Assembly: GCA_963978235.1 (NCBI GenBank)
Contig: CAXBQM010000071.1
Location: 1-5,740, forward strand
DNA: 5,740 bases
DNA from: UBA7398 sp963978235
GTDB lineage: Bacteria; Actinomycetota; Actinomycetes; Nanopelagicales; Nanopelagicaceae
Direction: 5' to 3'
Part shown: in pieces, positions 5,085-5,740 of the stretch
How positions within the stretch are numbered: position 1 is the first letter of the stretch
Layout of the letters: each line of letters begins with the position of its first letter
Translations under genes and position numbers: made by a program
Notes under the pieces: generated by a model
The model's database searches: none
Seen by the model: the letters and a program-made list of their open reading frames with translations, nothing else
What the model was told of the DNA's origin: nothing

Positions 5085-5740
5085 GTGACTACGCCGACAG
5101 CACTGCCAAGGATTGGCGCTCATACGCCGACAAGTGGCGGGATGGCAAAACGATCTATCGGATATGCCGAAACGATTAAAGCGGAAGCAATTCAAGTGTT
5201 TACATCAAATCCCCGAGGGTGGGCAACACCTGAGGCCAATCCTGATGCTGATCAAGCATTTAGAGAAAAATGTGAAGAGTTAGATATAGAAGCGTATGTA
5301 CACGCACCTTTTCTGATTAATTTGGGATCGCCAACAGTCGGCACGTACGAAAATTCACTCCGCTCTACCGAATATTCGCTTGGTCGCGGAAAAGATATTG
5401 GTGCGCTTGGCGTTGTTATTCATACTGGTTCAGCGGTCGATGAAACTCATGTCGCGCAAGCGTGGAAACAAATTCAGAAAGGCATGATGCCAATTCTAGA
5501 AAAACTTACGGATGACTCTCCCATGTTGTTATTGGAACCAACTGCTGGCCAAGGGCAGTCTTTAGTAAAAAAACTTGACGACCTAGAAAACTATTTAAAA
5601 GCATTGAAATACCATCCAAAAGTTGGCGTCTGTCTTGATACCTGCCATGTTTTTGCTGCTGGGCATGACATCAAGAAAAAAGGTGGCATGAAAGCCACGC
5701 TTGATCTTCTCGTTGAAGTTGCTGGAATAGAACGGATTCA
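5085..5740 (+). CDS. nfo: Endonuclease IV (AP endonuclease), N-terminal part, cut by window end
   Basis: The first 218 codons of a zinc-dependent AP endonuclease of the Nfo family, which cleaves DNA 5' of abasic sites in base excision repair. Landmarks in order are IGAHTPTSGG near the N-terminus, EAIQVFTSNPRGW, the metal-ligand histidine in YVHAPFLINLGSP, the second in VVIHTGS, the ligand glutamate in LLLEPTAGQG, and D and H in VGVCLDTCHVFAAGHD. These correspond to E. coli Nfo H69, H109, E145, D179 and H182. The window ends at the probable codon for the H216 equivalent (IERI followed by CA). The variant residues, such as RGWATPEANPD and IHTGS, resemble the Streptomyces subtype more than E. 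coli. Start: GTG at 5085, with AGGG at 5074-5077 inside the end of pknB and only four bases between the genes, so the two are probably co-transcribed. Confidence 0.95.
   Translation, partial: MTTPTALPRIGAHTPTSGGMAKRSIGYAETIKAEAIQVFTSNPRGWATPEANPDADQAFREKCEELDIEAYVHAPFLINLGSPTVGTYENSLRSTEYSLGRGKDIGALGVVIHTGSAVDETHVAQAWKQIQKGMMPILEKLTDDSPMLLLEPTAGQGQSLVKKLDDLENYLKALKYHPKVGVCLDTCHVFAAGHDIKKKGGMKATLDLLVEVAGIERI

Noticed and set aside
1..5740. CRISPR array, insertion sequence, tRNA/rRNA gene or attachment site
   Set aside because: No repeat-spacer pattern, transposase, terminal inverted repeats or tRNA-like fold was seen; nearly the whole window is accounted for by recognisable genes.

Overview
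The window looks like a piece of a small-genome, moderate-GC actinobacterial chromosome, most likely a freshwater acI/Nanopelagicales-type lineage. The reasons are: base composition near the mid-40s percent by eye, very tight gene packing, GTG starts beside ATG starts, a carotenoid cluster with a split (CrtYc/CrtYd) lycopene cyclase, an endonuclease IV of the Streptomyces-like subtype, and a PASTA Ser/Thr kinase. The lineage is an inference; the gene families themselves are clear.

Left part (1-1912), carotenoid synthesis. The C-terminal end of phytoene desaturase (crtI) runs into phytoene synthase (crtB) with a one-base stop/start overlap. Facing them on the minus strand are crtYc and crtYd, the two halves of a heterodimeric lycopene cyclase, overlapping by four bases. 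crtB and crtYd converge on a 32-bp tandem repeat of two 16-bp units that contains both stop codons. Together CrtB, CrtI and CrtYc/Yd would take geranylgeranyl diphosphate to phytoene, lycopene and a cyclised carotene, which in such bacteria usually serves as carotenoid pigment or retinal precursor.

Right part (about 1926-5740), a tightly spaced plus-strand run. It begins with a THI-box (TPP-type) riboswitch whose closing helix covers the Shine-Dalgarno of a PnuC-family transporter, which makes that gene a probable thiamine importer (pnuT). Overlapping its end by 20 bases is a small P-loop kinase of unknown substrate. It is followed after 9 bases by a membrane Ser/Thr protein kinase with four PASTA repeats, and 4 bases further on by endonuclease IV (nfo), which is cut by the window end. 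The spacing suggests one transcription unit, although internal promoters cannot be excluded.

Most interesting points. By manual alignment, the riboswitch keeps the pyrimidine-sensing half (GAGA) and the loop of helix P5, but the internal loop that normally holds the pyrophosphate appears collapsed, so its ligand may not be TPP. The orphan P-loop kinase translated with pnuT is a candidate vitamin-trapping kinase. There is no gene-free stretch longer than about 110 bases.
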